8,811 nucleotides of DNA from Rickettsiales bacterium (GTDB taxonomy: Bacteria > Pseudomonadota > Alphaproteobacteria > Rickettsiales > UBA3002), in contig PBPD01000080.1 of NCBI GenBank assembly GCA_002725445.1, forward strand, positions 1-8,811, read 5' to 3'. Made by a program: the position numbers and the translations under genes. Below the pieces are notes generated by a model. It was not told the DNA's origin. It ran no database searches and was given only the letters and a program-made list of their open reading frames with translations. Shown here one piece after another: positions 1 to 7,159 of this stretch. Numbering within the stretch: position 1 is the first letter of the stretch; the number at the start of each line of letters is the position of its first letter.

Positions 1-1
1 C

Positions 2-166
2 GAGGATATTGCAGCCTCATTGTTTGATCCGTTCATCAGCACGAAAGAGCAAAACAAAGGGCTAGGGCTGGCCATTGTCGCCAAAATCATCGAAGACCAT
101 GGCGGGGTAATACGGCTCAACGGCAGCCGCGAACTCACCTGTTTTGACGTCATTTTGCCTAGTTAA
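2..166 (+). CDS. ntrB: NtrB nitrogen-regulation histidine kinase, C-terminal end only
   Basis: The left edge of the window cuts into this gene; the last 54 codons and the TAA stop at 164-166 are visible. The reading frame gives the end of a GHKL ATPase domain: an F-box-like stretch (LFDPFISTKE), then the G2 ATP-lid motif KGLGLAIVAKII, then EDHGG. This is the usual C-terminus of NtrB/GlnL kinases, which autophosphorylate on histidine and pass the phosphate to NtrC in nitrogen limitation, under control of PII proteins. The G2 box reads N-K-G-L-G-L where most kinases have G-x-G-L-G-L, a small deviation. The identification as NtrB rests on the ntrC gene directly downstream as much as on the short sequence. 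The dimerisation and PAS domains and the start codon lie outside the window. Confidence 0.88.
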   Translation, partial: EDIAASLFDPFISTKEQNKGLGLAIVAKIIEDHGGVIRLNGSRELTCFDVILPS

Positions 167-241
167 CCCTCTAGCATGCAGGTTGGCGTTGCGCTTTTGC
201 GCCTCATATTCTAATCTGCCTAAAAAATAAGCAGGCATAGC
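167..241 (+). other. ntrB-ntrC intergenic gap with weak inverted repeats
   Basis: This 75-base gap holds two small inverted repeats. One is GCGC-TTTT-GCGC at 191-202. The other is TGCCT (217-221) facing AGGCA (233-237) across an 11-base loop. The second includes the AGG at 233-235, the best candidate ribosome-binding bases for ntrC, six bases before its ATG. No run of T follows either repeat, so neither looks like an intrinsic terminator. I see no convincing sigma-70 or sigma-54 promoter. Both stems are only four to five base pairs and could be chance. Confidence 0.3.
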
Positions 242-1714
242 ATGACATCACCTACCATTCTGGTTGCCGATGACGATCCCGCCATTCGTGTTGTATTAGA
301 ACAAGCGATTGAGCAGCGTGGCTATCAGGCAAAACTCACCGACAATATCCCCACATTGCTGGACTGGATTGATGACGGGCTGGGCGACGCTGTCATCACC
401 GATGTGCTGATGCCATCGGGCAATGGGCTGGACGTGTTGCCGCACATCACCAGCACGCGCCCTAACCTGCCCATTATTGTCATCAGCGCGCATAACACAC
501 TTGCCAATGCTGTGCGGGCGAATGAGCTGAAAGCCTACGATTACATTCCCAAGCCGTTTGACCTGAATCTACTGCTGGATACGGTGGAGAAAAGCCTGAC
601 TCAACGCGCTGAATCCGAAAGCATTCTGGATGGGCATCTATCCGCCAGCGAAATCACCGACACGCTTTCGCTTATTGGCAGCTCCAGCGCCATGCAAGAG
701 GTTTACCGTGTGCTGGCGCGGCTGGTGCATAATGATTTAACCGTAGTGGTGCATGGTGAGTCGGGCACGGGTAAAGAACTGGTTGCACGCGCGCTGCACT
801 CACTAGGGCAACGCAAAGACAAACCTTTTGTAGCCATTAATATGGGGGCTATTCCGCGTGATTTGGTGGAAAGCGAATTATTCGGCCATGAAAAAGGCGC
901 ATTCACTGGAGCGGCGGTACGCAAGCTCGGCAAATTTGCCGAAGCCCATGGCGGCACGCTGTTTCTCGATGAAATCGGTGATATGCCGCTGGAGGCACAA
1001 ACCAAGCTATTGCGGGTGCTGCAACAAGGCGAGTATATGGCCGTTGGTAGTAATCGCGCTACCAAAGTTGATGTACGCATCATCTGTGCCACCCACCGCG
1101 ATCTGAAAGAACAGGTAGCAAACGGCGAATTCCGCGAAGACCTCTATTACCGCCTGCATGTGGTGCCCATTCAGGTGCCGCCTTTGCGTGAGCGCAAGGA
1201 AGATATTGTAAGCCTGACACATCATTTCCTGCAGAAAGCCGCTGAAAAAGGCCTGCCATCAAAAGAGATCAATGCCGATGCGTTGAATGCCCTACAGCAT
1301 TATGGTTGGCCCGGTAATGTGCGTGAGTTGGAAAACCTCATCTATCGACTGTGTGCATTATATTCTGAAACCATCATCACCCCGGCCAGTGTGAACGCCG
1401 AGCTGCAGACCGAGCATAACGCGCAGGACAGCATGCAATCACGCGATGCCAACAGCCTGCAAGCACAAGTCGCTGCCCATTTGCGCGCCTTCTTCGCCGC
1501 CCACACCGACAACACCCCTGCGCCGGGCTTATATAATCGGGTGGTACGACTGGTAGAAAAACCTCTTATCGAACATACATTGGCCGCTACCGGCGGCAAT
1601 CAGTTAAAAGCCGCCAAAATTCTGGGCATCAATCGCAATACATTGCGCAAGAAGATTCAGGAGCTTGATATCACGCCGAGCGAATGCAGCGATGCACTGC
1701 AGGAGAGCGCATGA
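242..1714 (+). CDS. ntrC: NtrC nitrogen regulation response regulator, sigma-54 activator
   Basis: The protein has 490 residues and the standard three-domain NtrC layout. The receiver (about 4-118) has acidic residues D10-D12, phospho-acceptor D54, S82 and K104, at the same positions as in enteric NtrC. The AAA+ domain (about 143-375) has Walker A GESGTGKE (172-179), an intact sigma-54 contact loop GAFTGA (219-224) and Walker B ending LFLDE (240-244). The C-terminal Fis-type helix-turn-helix (about 440-478) contains GGNQLKAAKILGINRNTLRK. Phosphorylated NtrC oligomerises, binds enhancers and uses ATP to open sigma-54 promoters of nitrogen-assimilation genes such as glnA. The GAFTGA loop indicates true sigma-54 activation, unlike the variant NtrC of Rhodobacter. 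The start follows a weak AGG (233-235); no other in-frame start fits. Its stop overlaps the ntrY start as ATGA, implying translational coupling. Confidence 0.97.
   Translation: MTSPTILVADDDPAIRVVLEQAIEQRGYQAKLTDNIPTLLDWIDDGLGDAVITDVLMPSGNGLDVLPHITSTRPNLPIIVISAHNTLANAVRANELKAYDYIPKPFDLNLLLDTVEKSLTQRAESESILDGHLSASEITDTLSLIGSSSAMQEVYRVLARLVHNDLTVVVHGESGTGKELVARALHSLGQRKDKPFVAINMGAIPRDLVESELFGHEKGAFTGAAVRKLGKFAEAHGGTLFLDEIGDMPLEAQTKLLRVLQQGEYMAVGSNRATKVDVRIICATHRDLKEQVANGEFREDLYYRLHVVPIQVPPLRERKEDIVSLTHHFLQKAAEKGLPSKEINADALNALQHYGWPGNVRELENLIYRLCALYSETIITPASVNAELQTEHNAQDSMQSRDANSLQAQVAAHLRAFFAAHTDNTPAPGLYNRVVRLVEKPLIEHTLAATGGNQLKAAKILGINRNTLRKKIQELDITPSECSDALQESA
1701..1705 (+). promoter_or_regulatory. 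Ribosome-binding site fixing the ntrY start
   Basis: AGGAG at 1701-1705 lies five bases before the ATG at 1711, inside the last codons of ntrC. It supports that ATG over the in-frame ATG at 1684, which would add nine residues and has no comparable site upstream. Confidence 0.75.
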
Positions 1715-3960
1715 CCGATTCGCCAACACAAGAACCAGCGCCGGGCGCAGAGGCCAACGAGCAGCAGATTGTGCATAATGTTCAACGCTGGGTGCGTCAG
1801 GTGCGCATGTCACGCGCATTAGCGCTGGGGCTGAGCATTGCTGCCATTGTATCTGCCATTGCCACCTATATGGTGCTGACCAGTGCCGATGCCAGTCTGG
1901 GGCCCGACCCGGAAGAGGTCATCGCCCTTATTCTTGGCAATCTGGCATTGCTGGTAGTGTTGCTTGGCATGGTAGTGCGCCGTGCCTATAGCCTGTGGGT
2001 GGCCTTACGCAAAGGCACGGTTGGCACGCGGCTGCAGGTGCGCATTATTGCGATGTTCAGCTTTGTGGCCATTCTACCCACCATCATTGTATCGGTGTTT
2101 TCAGCCATCTTTTTCAGCTTTGGCATTCAGTCATGGTTTGATCAGCGTGTCAGCACCGCACTGGAAGAATCTGTGCAGGTAGCCGAGGCGTATCTGGAAG
2201 AGCACAAAGAAACCATTCGCGCCGATGCTATAGCAATGGCGAGCGACCTGCGCCGCGACATGCATGTCGCCCTCACCGCCCCTAAATCATTTAGCACATT
2301 GCTTTCCGGTCAGGCGGCTTTGCGGAACCTAACAGAAGCCATTGTGTTTCACCCGAACCGCGTAATCGCACGCACCGAGCTTAGCTTCTCGCTGGCATTC
2401 GAGCGCCTGCCTCCGCATATTCTCGAACAGGTCGATGCAGGCAATATTGTGATTCTAACCGACGATGAGGAGAAAATCCGCGCCATTGTAAAGCTCGATG
2501 ACGTGGCAGATTTATACCTCATGATCGGCCGTATTATTGACGGCAAAGTGCTCAACCATATGGTCACAGCGCAGGGAGCCGTGAATGAGTATCGTCGCCT
2601 GCAATCCAACATTGAAGATATCCAGATACAATTCTCCATCGTGTTCATTCTGGTGGCGCTGTTGCTGCTGCTGGCTGCGATCTGGTACGGCATGTATGTT
2701 GCGATTCGTCTGGTAGTGCCCATCTCGCAGCTTATCAGCGCAACCGAGCGTGTGCGTGCTGGTGACTATTCAAGCCGTGTACCGGTAGCCGGACCTAAGG
2801 ATGACGAGATATCCACCCTTGGCCGCACCTTTAACCGCATGACCGAACAGCTGGAAAAACAACGTGAAGATGTGATGCATGCCAACCGCCAACTGGATGA
2901 ACGCCGTCGCTTCACCGAGGCGGTGTTTGAGGGTGTGTCACCGGGCATCATTGCACTGGATGCCAAGCAAAACATCACGATCTACAACCATTCGGCCATG
3001 CAATTATTAGCACTGAAAACCGACGCCAATTATCGCGGCCATGCCTTGCAGGACATATTCCCGGAAATTAGCGATCTGGTCGCTAAATCGATGAAAAAAC
3101 CGAACCGCCTGCAACAAAAAGACATCCTGATTGAGCGTGGGGAAACCAAACGCAATTTGCATGTACGTATTACGGTGGAGCTATTTGATGATGCGATTGA
3201 GGGAATCATCGTGACCTTTGACGATATTACCGATTTGGTAAGCGCGCAGCGTAGTGCAGCATGGGCTGATGTGGCGCGCCGCATCGCGCATGAAATTAAA
3301 AACCCACTTACCCCGATCACCTTGTCGACAGAGCGGTTGAAGCGTAAATATGCCGAGCAAATCAACGAAGATAAAGACGCTTACCTGCGTTACATCGACA
3401 CGATTGCAAAACATGTGCAGGATATCGGCCAGATGGTGGAGGAATTTGTATCCTTCGCGCGCATGCCGGCACCTGAATTCAAACAGATTGCTTTCAACGA
3501 CCTGATCCAGAAAGTCGTGTTCTCGCAACGCACGGCCCATGGCAACATCACCTACAATACATCGTTGCCTAAACACCCGTTAACGCTGCGCTGCGATGAG
3601 AATCAGGTGAGCCGCACCCTCACCAACATTCTGAAGAATGCAGCAGAGTCTATTGAGGCGCGCCTTAAAGAGACGCCTGAGCCTGCAGGACAAATCGACA
3701 TCCATTTGGAGGAAGAGGAAGATATAGTAGTACTAACCATCGCCGATAACGGCATTGGCTTCCCCGAAGATAAAATTGCCACACTGACCGAACCCTATGT
3801 AACCACCCGTGCAAAGGGCACCGGATTAGGGCTGGCAATTGTCAAGAAAACCATGGAAGATCATGCGGGTAACATAGAACTCCGCAATCGCGAGACACAA
3901 GGCGCTCAAGTCACACTGACATTTTCTAAAAATATTACACTAGACATTTCGCCAAATTGA
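1711..3960 (+). CDS. ntrY: NtrY membrane-bound nitrogen-regulation histidine kinase
   Basis: From the preferred ATG the protein has 749 residues, a usual NtrY length. Three hydrophobic segments lie near the N-terminus (about 36-56, 70-89, 113-137). A probable periplasmic sensor region (138-307) follows, then a fourth membrane helix (about 308-332). Next are a HAMP linker (about 333-385), a PAS domain (about 395-500) and the HisKA helix with phospho-acceptor H527 in RRIAHEIKNPLTP. The GHKL ATPase domain has N-box N643 (NILKNAAES), G1 box D679 (DNGIGF) and G2 box GTGLGLAIV from 703. NtrY is the partner kinase of NtrX. In Brucella, Azorhizobium and related bacteria the pair is tied to nitrogen metabolism, redox or low-oxygen signalling and envelope control. 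The start overlaps the ntrC stop. The ligand sensed cannot be read from the sequence. All catalytic motifs look intact. Confidence 0.96.
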   Translation: MTDSPTQEPAPGAEANEQQIVHNVQRWVRQVRMSRALALGLSIAAIVSAIATYMVLTSADASLGPDPEEVIALILGNLALLVVLLGMVVRRAYSLWVALRKGTVGTRLQVRIIAMFSFVAILPTIIVSVFSAIFFSFGIQSWFDQRVSTALEESVQVAEAYLEEHKETIRADAIAMASDLRRDMHVALTAPKSFSTLLSGQAALRNLTEAIVFHPNRVIARTELSFSLAFERLPPHILEQVDAGNIVILTDDEEKIRAIVKLDDVADLYLMIGRIIDGKVLNHMVTAQGAVNEYRRLQSNIEDIQIQFSIVFILVALLLLLAAIWYGMYVAIRLVVPISQLISATERVRAGDYSSRVPVAGPKDDEISTLGRTFNRMTEQLEKQREDVMHANRQLDERRRFTEAVFEGVSPGIIALDAKQNITIYNHSAMQLLALKTDANYRGHALQDIFPEISDLVAKSMKKPNRLQQKDILIERGETKRNLHVRITVELFDDAIEGIIVTFDDITDLVSAQRSAAWADVARRIAHEIKNPLTPITLSTERLKRKYAEQINEDKDAYLRYIDTIAKHVQDIGQMVEEFVSFARMPAPEFKQIAFNDLIQKVVFSQRTAHGNITYNTSLPKHPLTLRCDENQVSRTLTNILKNAAESIEARLKETPEPAGQIDIHLEEEEDIVVLTIADNGIGFPEDKIATLTEPYVTTRAKGTGLGLAIVKKTMEDHAGNIELRNRETQGAQVTLTFSKNITLDISPN

Positions 3961-4003
3961 TGTAGCATTTGTGCAACAACAACATCTAGTAGCAACCAAG
4001 TGT

Positions 4004-4007
4004 GGAG
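4004..4007 (+). promoter_or_regulatory. Ribosome-binding site fixing the ntrX start
   Basis: GGAG at 4004-4007 lies eight bases before the ATG at 4016. An in-frame GTG at 3971 would add 15 residues that do not resemble a receiver-domain N-terminus and has no purine-rich site before it, so the ATG is preferred. Starting there puts the acidic pocket D9-D10-E11 at the usual position. Confidence 0.7.
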
Positions 4008-4015
4008 TGATCGCA

Positions 4016-5407
4016 ATGACGGTTGACGTGCTCATTGTCGACGACGAGTCGGACATTACCTCTCTCGTATCAGATATTCTGAAAGACGAACATTACCAAC
4101 CCCGTATAGCCAACACCAGTGATGCCGCATTGCATGCGCTGGCCGAGCGCGTTCCCTCAGCACTCATCCTCGATATATGGCTGCAAGGCAGCGAGCTGGA
4201 CGGGCTGGGCATTCTGGAAATCGTTCAGAAGAAATATCCACAAATGCCGGTCGTCATGATCAGTGGTCACGGCAATGTAGAGACGGCAGTTAATGCGATT
4301 AAAATGGGCGCGTATGACTTCATCGAGAAGCCATTTACGTCGGAGCGCCTGCTTCTTATTCTTAAACGCGCACTGGAAGCTGCACGTTTGAAATCGGAAA
4401 ATGTGGAGCTAAAACTGCGCGGCACACCTGAAACCGAACTGATTGGCAATTCATCGGCCATCATGCAGGTGCGCTCTACGGTAGAGAAAGTAGCCCCTGC
4501 ACAAAGTCGCGTGCTCATTTCAGGCGCGCCGGGTACGGGCAAAGAGGTCGTAGCACGCGAGATTCATGCACGCTCGCATCGTGCTGACGGGCCCTTTGTA
4601 GTACTGAATGCCGCCAGCATTTCGCCCATGCGCGTAGAAGAAGAATTATTCGGTATTGAAGATTCTAATCCGAATGGTGGTGCAGAGAAGCTTGGCATGT
4701 TCGAACGTGCACACCGCGGCACATTATTCATTGATGAGGTCGCTGATCTGCATCTGGAAACCCAAAGCCGTATTTTGCGCGCGCTGCAGGAACAATCCTT
4801 CCTGCGTGTACGCGGCCAGAAACGCGTGGAAGTGGATGTGCGCGTGATTGCCGCCACCAACCGTGATTTGCAAGCCGAAATGACGGCTGGCCGATTCCGC
4901 GAAGATTTGTTCTATCGCCTGAATGTGGTGCCACTTGCCATGCCATCGCTGGCGGAGCGCCGCGAAGACATTCCGGAATTGTGCAACTATTTCATTCGTC
5001 GCGCTGCGGCTATTTCTGGCCTGACACCACGCAAGATTTCTGACGATGCCATGGCCGTATTGCAGTCTTACAGCTGGCCGGGCAATGTACGCCACTTGCG
5101 CAATATCATGGAATGGCTGCTGATTATGGCAGGCGATAGCAGCAATGAAATTTCAGCCGATATGCTGCCACCTGAACTGTATGAAACCAATTTTGCATTA
5201 GCCCGCACCGAGCTCAATAACGACATTATGTCGATGTCGCTGCGCGATGCCCGTGAATTGTTTGAAAAACAGTACCTTGCCGCGCAAATCAACCGCTTTG
5301 GAGGCAATATCTCCAAAACATCGCAATTTGTCGGCATGGAGCGCTCTGCTTTACACCGCAAACTCAAAATGCTAGGCATACACAACGATGAAAAGGCTGC
5401 TGCGTAG
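4016..5407 (+). CDS. ntrX: NtrX response regulator, NtrC family without the GAFTGA loop
   Basis: The chosen start gives 463 residues. The receiver (about 3-120) has D9-D10-E11, phospho-acceptor D53, S83 and K105, and a loop after D53 (WLQGSELDG) typical of NtrX. The AAA+ domain (about 140-370) has Walker A GAPGTGKE (170-177), where NtrC has GESGTGKE, and Walker B LFIDE (237-241). Where NtrC carries GAFTGA, this protein reads IEDSNPNGGAEK (214-225), so the sigma-54 contact motif is missing. A Fis-type helix-turn-helix ends the protein (GGNISKTSQFVGMERSALHR). Loss of GAFTGA is known in alphaproteobacterial NtrX, which is thought to regulate sigma-70-type promoters directly by binding DNA. It receives phosphate from NtrY, encoded 55 bases upstream. 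ATP binding looks possible; activation of sigma-54 does not. Confidence 0.95.
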   Translation: MTVDVLIVDDESDITSLVSDILKDEHYQPRIANTSDAALHALAERVPSALILDIWLQGSELDGLGILEIVQKKYPQMPVVMISGHGNVETAVNAIKMGAYDFIEKPFTSERLLLILKRALEAARLKSENVELKLRGTPETELIGNSSAIMQVRSTVEKVAPAQSRVLISGAPGTGKEVVAREIHARSHRADGPFVVLNAASISPMRVEEELFGIEDSNPNGGAEKLGMFERAHRGTLFIDEVADLHLETQSRILRALQEQSFLRVRGQKRVEVDVRVIAATNRDLQAEMTAGRFREDLFYRLNVVPLAMPSLAERREDIPELCNYFIRRAAAISGLTPRKISDDAMAVLQSYSWPGNVRHLRNIMEWLLIMAGDSSNEISADMLPPELYETNFALARTELNNDIMSMSLRDARELFEKQYLAAQINRFGGNISKTSQFVGMERSALHRKLKMLGIHNDEKAAA

Positions 5408-5444
5408 CCTGTCGTTAGCTGTAACAACAATATAGGGGCCTGCC

Positions 5445-6821
5445 ATGAAGGTGCTGGTCTGTGGTGCGGGGCAAGTTGGCTATAATATCGCCAAACAGCT
5501 CATTAGAGAAGACAATGAAGTTACGCTGATCGATCAGGATCCGGAACTGATTCAGAACATCAACGACTCGCTTGATGCGCGTGCCTATCTTGGCCATGCG
5601 GCACACCCCAACGTGCTGGAGGCCGCAGGCGCCGCCGATGCCGACATGTTGATTGCGGTGACCTATTCGGACGAGGTGAATATGGTGGCCTGCCAGATCG
5701 CCTACTCCCTGTTCAGCATCCCGACCAAGATTGCCCGCGTACGGCACCAGAATTACCTGAATCCGATATGGAAGAACCTCTACAGCAATAATCATTTGGC
5801 TATCGACGTCATTATCTCGCCAGAGATTGAGGTGGCCGATGCAGTGCTACGCCGCCTGCATACACCTGGCGCGACGGATATGATTCCGTTTGGCAATAAT
5901 TTGCGGGTCATGGGTGTGCGTTGCATGCATGATTGCCCTATCATCAACCTCCCTCTCAACCTGTTGCGCCAAAAAACGCAGCATTTGAAAATGAACATTA
6001 TCGGCATCATTCATGACGGTAAATTCTCTCTGCCAACGCCAGAAACCATTCTGCATGAAGGCGATGACGTTTATTTCGTTGCTGAGAAGGATGATGTGCG
6101 TAAATCCATGGCGATATTTGGCCATGAAGAACGCGAAGCGCGCCGTGTATTGGTGTTGGGTGGTGGTAATATCGGCCTTTATATTGCGCAGCAATTGGAA
6201 GCCGATGAAGAGCATGAAACCACAGTAAAAGTGATTGAGTATAATAAGGAACGCGCACAGCATGTAGCAACGCGACTGAACGATACGACCGTGCTGAACG
6301 GGAGCGCACTGGAACGCGAGATCCTGACCGAGGCGGGTATTGAGCTGACCGAGACAGTGATTGCTGTGACCAACGATGACGAGACCAATATTCTGTCGTC
6401 CCTGCTTGCCAAGCGCTATGGGTGTGAACGCGCCATCAGTCTGGTCAACAACAACTCATATGCCCCGCTACTTGCAAATTTGGGGGTAGATGTGGTCGTA
6501 AACCCACGGGAAACCACCGTTTCGAGCATATTGCAACATGTGCGCCGCGGAAAAATTCGCGCCGTGCATAGCATCAGCGATGGTATGGCGGAGATTATTG
6601 AGGCAGAGGCCGTTGAAACCTCTTCGCTTGTCGGCAAAACCGTCACCGATCTGAACCTGCCGAAAGGCGTCATGTTATGCGCCGTGGTGCATCAGGGCGA
6701 AGTAATCATGCCAGAGCCAGACACGGTGATTCAGGATCACGACACCGTGCTGCTGGTGGCCACCACCAATATGATCAAAAAGGTAGAGCGCATCTTCTCG
6801 GTCAGTCTGGAATATTTCTAG
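5445..6821 (+). CDS. trkA: TrkA, NAD-binding subunit of the Trk potassium uptake system
   Basis: The 458-residue protein is a tandem duplication, each half an RCK-N Rossmann domain followed by an RCK-C domain, the full-length TrkA plan. The first half has dinucleotide motif GAGQVG (7-12) with acidic D30 at the end of the second strand. The second has GGGNIG (239-244) with E265 in the same role. The RCK-C domains span about 140-225 and 370-455. TrkA sits on the cytosolic face of the TrkH/TrkG potassium channel and gates it according to bound NAD(H) or adenine nucleotides. AGGGG at 5434-5438, six bases before ATG, supports the start. It lies 37 bases after ntrX and is probably co-transcribed, a linkage common in Alphaproteobacteria. 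TrkH is not in the window. No defects are seen. Confidence 0.96.
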   Translation: MKVLVCGAGQVGYNIAKQLIREDNEVTLIDQDPELIQNINDSLDARAYLGHAAHPNVLEAAGAADADMLIAVTYSDEVNMVACQIAYSLFSIPTKIARVRHQNYLNPIWKNLYSNNHLAIDVIISPEIEVADAVLRRLHTPGATDMIPFGNNLRVMGVRCMHDCPIINLPLNLLRQKTQHLKMNIIGIIHDGKFSLPTPETILHEGDDVYFVAEKDDVRKSMAIFGHEEREARRVLVLGGGNIGLYIAQQLEADEEHETTVKVIEYNKERAQHVATRLNDTTVLNGSALEREILTEAGIELTETVIAVTNDDETNILSSLLAKRYGCERAISLVNNNSYAPLLANLGVDVVVNPRETTVSSILQHVRRGKIRAVHSISDGMAEIIEAEAVETSSLVGKTVTDLNLPKGVMLCAVVHQGEVIMPEPDTVIQDHDTVLLVATTNMIKKVERIFSVSLEYF

Positions 6822-6824
6822 GCC

Positions 6825-7064
6825 TTACGAATGCCGATGATGCAACACCCCCGACAATAACATGTCTCTCCAGCTTATGCGCTGCAGGGGCACTTTGTTC
6901 CAGATATGTTCGTGAAATGCATAGCAGAATGTCTGCACTAATGGCTCAATCAGGCCAATACCAATTGCAATGGCCAGACTGCCTGTCATGGCAAACGCCA
7001 CTCCCGTTGCTACAGCGAAATGCATTACACCGTAGGTTAGGGTTTTTGCGACATTACGTGACAT
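6825..7064 (-). CDS. DUF2061 small membrane protein
   Basis: The product is 79 residues from the third of three consecutive ATG codons (7062-7070), chosen because GGAG is then seven bases upstream; the first ATG would give 81 residues. Two hydrophobic helices are visible (about 10-26 and 30-48). The pattern KTLTYGVMHF, then TGSLAIAIGIGLIEP, then YAFHEHIWNKV matches the DUF2061 (PF09834) family, an inner-membrane family of unknown function. The family's conserved glutamate (E40) and HExxW-like motif (51-55) are present. The tail is histidine-rich (H75, H76, H78). The gene is convergent with trkA, with three bases between the stop codons. It has its own promoter at 7087-7115, overlapped by an iron-box-like inverted repeat, so iron-dependent control is predicted. 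The family call is by recognition of the pattern and is fairly secure; the function is unknown. Confidence 0.85.
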   Translation of the reverse strand: MSRNVAKTLTYGVMHFAVATGVAFAMTGSLAIAIGIGLIEPLVQTFCYAFHEHIWNKVPLQRISWRDMLLSGVLHHRHS

Positions 7065-7071
7065 CATCATT

Positions 7072-7077
7072 CTCCTC
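7072..7077 (-). promoter_or_regulatory. Ribosome-binding site of the DUF2061 gene
   Basis: On the minus strand the sequence reads GAGGAG just before three tandem ATG codons. The site is only one base from the first ATG, four from the second and seven from the third, which favours initiation at the third (7062-7064). Confidence 0.7.
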
Positions 7078-7086
7078 TATAATTAT

Positions 7087-7115
7087 ATTATATCGAGAAT
7101 GATTCTAAATTGCAA
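7087..7115 (-). promoter_or_regulatory. Predicted sigma-70-type promoter of the DUF2061 gene
   Basis: On the minus strand a -35-like TTGCAA (7110-7115) and a perfect -10 TATAAT (7087-7092) are separated by exactly 17 bases. TTGCAA matches four of six bases of TTGACA. Transcription would start near 7080, leaving a very short leader that carries the ribosome-binding site. The region is much more AT-rich than the flanking genes. Confidence 0.65.
7093..7109 (-). promoter_or_regulatory. Predicted iron-responsive operator (Irr ICE or Fur box)
   Basis: The minus strand reads TTTAGAATCATTCTCGA, centred on base 7101 with perfect five-base arms AGAAT/ATTCT. It matches 12 of the 14 fixed positions of the Irr iron-control element TTTAGAA-N3-TTCTAAA, and 11 of 15 positions of the Fur 7-1-7 consensus. 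It fills exactly the spacer between the -35 and -10 boxes of the DUF2061 promoter, where a bound repressor would block RNA polymerase. Whether Irr, Fur or another regulator binds cannot be decided from the window. Confidence 0.55.
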
Positions 7116-7159
7116 TAAATATACAGCAACGCCGTTTATTTTACTAGCTGCGTTCTGGG

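Noticed and set aside
191..202. GCGC-TTTT-GCGC hairpin after ntrB as a terminator
   Set aside because: The stem is only four pairs and no T-run follows, so termination between ntrB and ntrC is unlikely.
721..765. Two GGTGCAT repeats in ntrC resembling NtrC half-sites
   Set aside because: They are direct rather than inverted, are inside coding sequence, and are not near a promoter.
6722..6749. Inverted repeat CACGGTG/CACCGTG with a 14-base loop near the end of trkA, as a possible terminator
   Set aside because: It lies within trkA codons, where the triplet Asp-Thr-Val occurs twice, and no T-run follows. The repeat is explained by the coding sequence.
6754..6765. Perfect 12-base palindrome TGGTGGCCACCA in trkA
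   Set aside because: It has no loop, encodes Val-Ala-Thr-Thr in the conserved strand, and has no regulatory context.
6677..7102. 141-codon plus-strand open frame over the trkA end and the DUF2061 gene
   Set aside because: It overlaps two genes recognisable by family motifs, has no ribosome-binding site and no recognisable protein pattern. It is a shadow frame.
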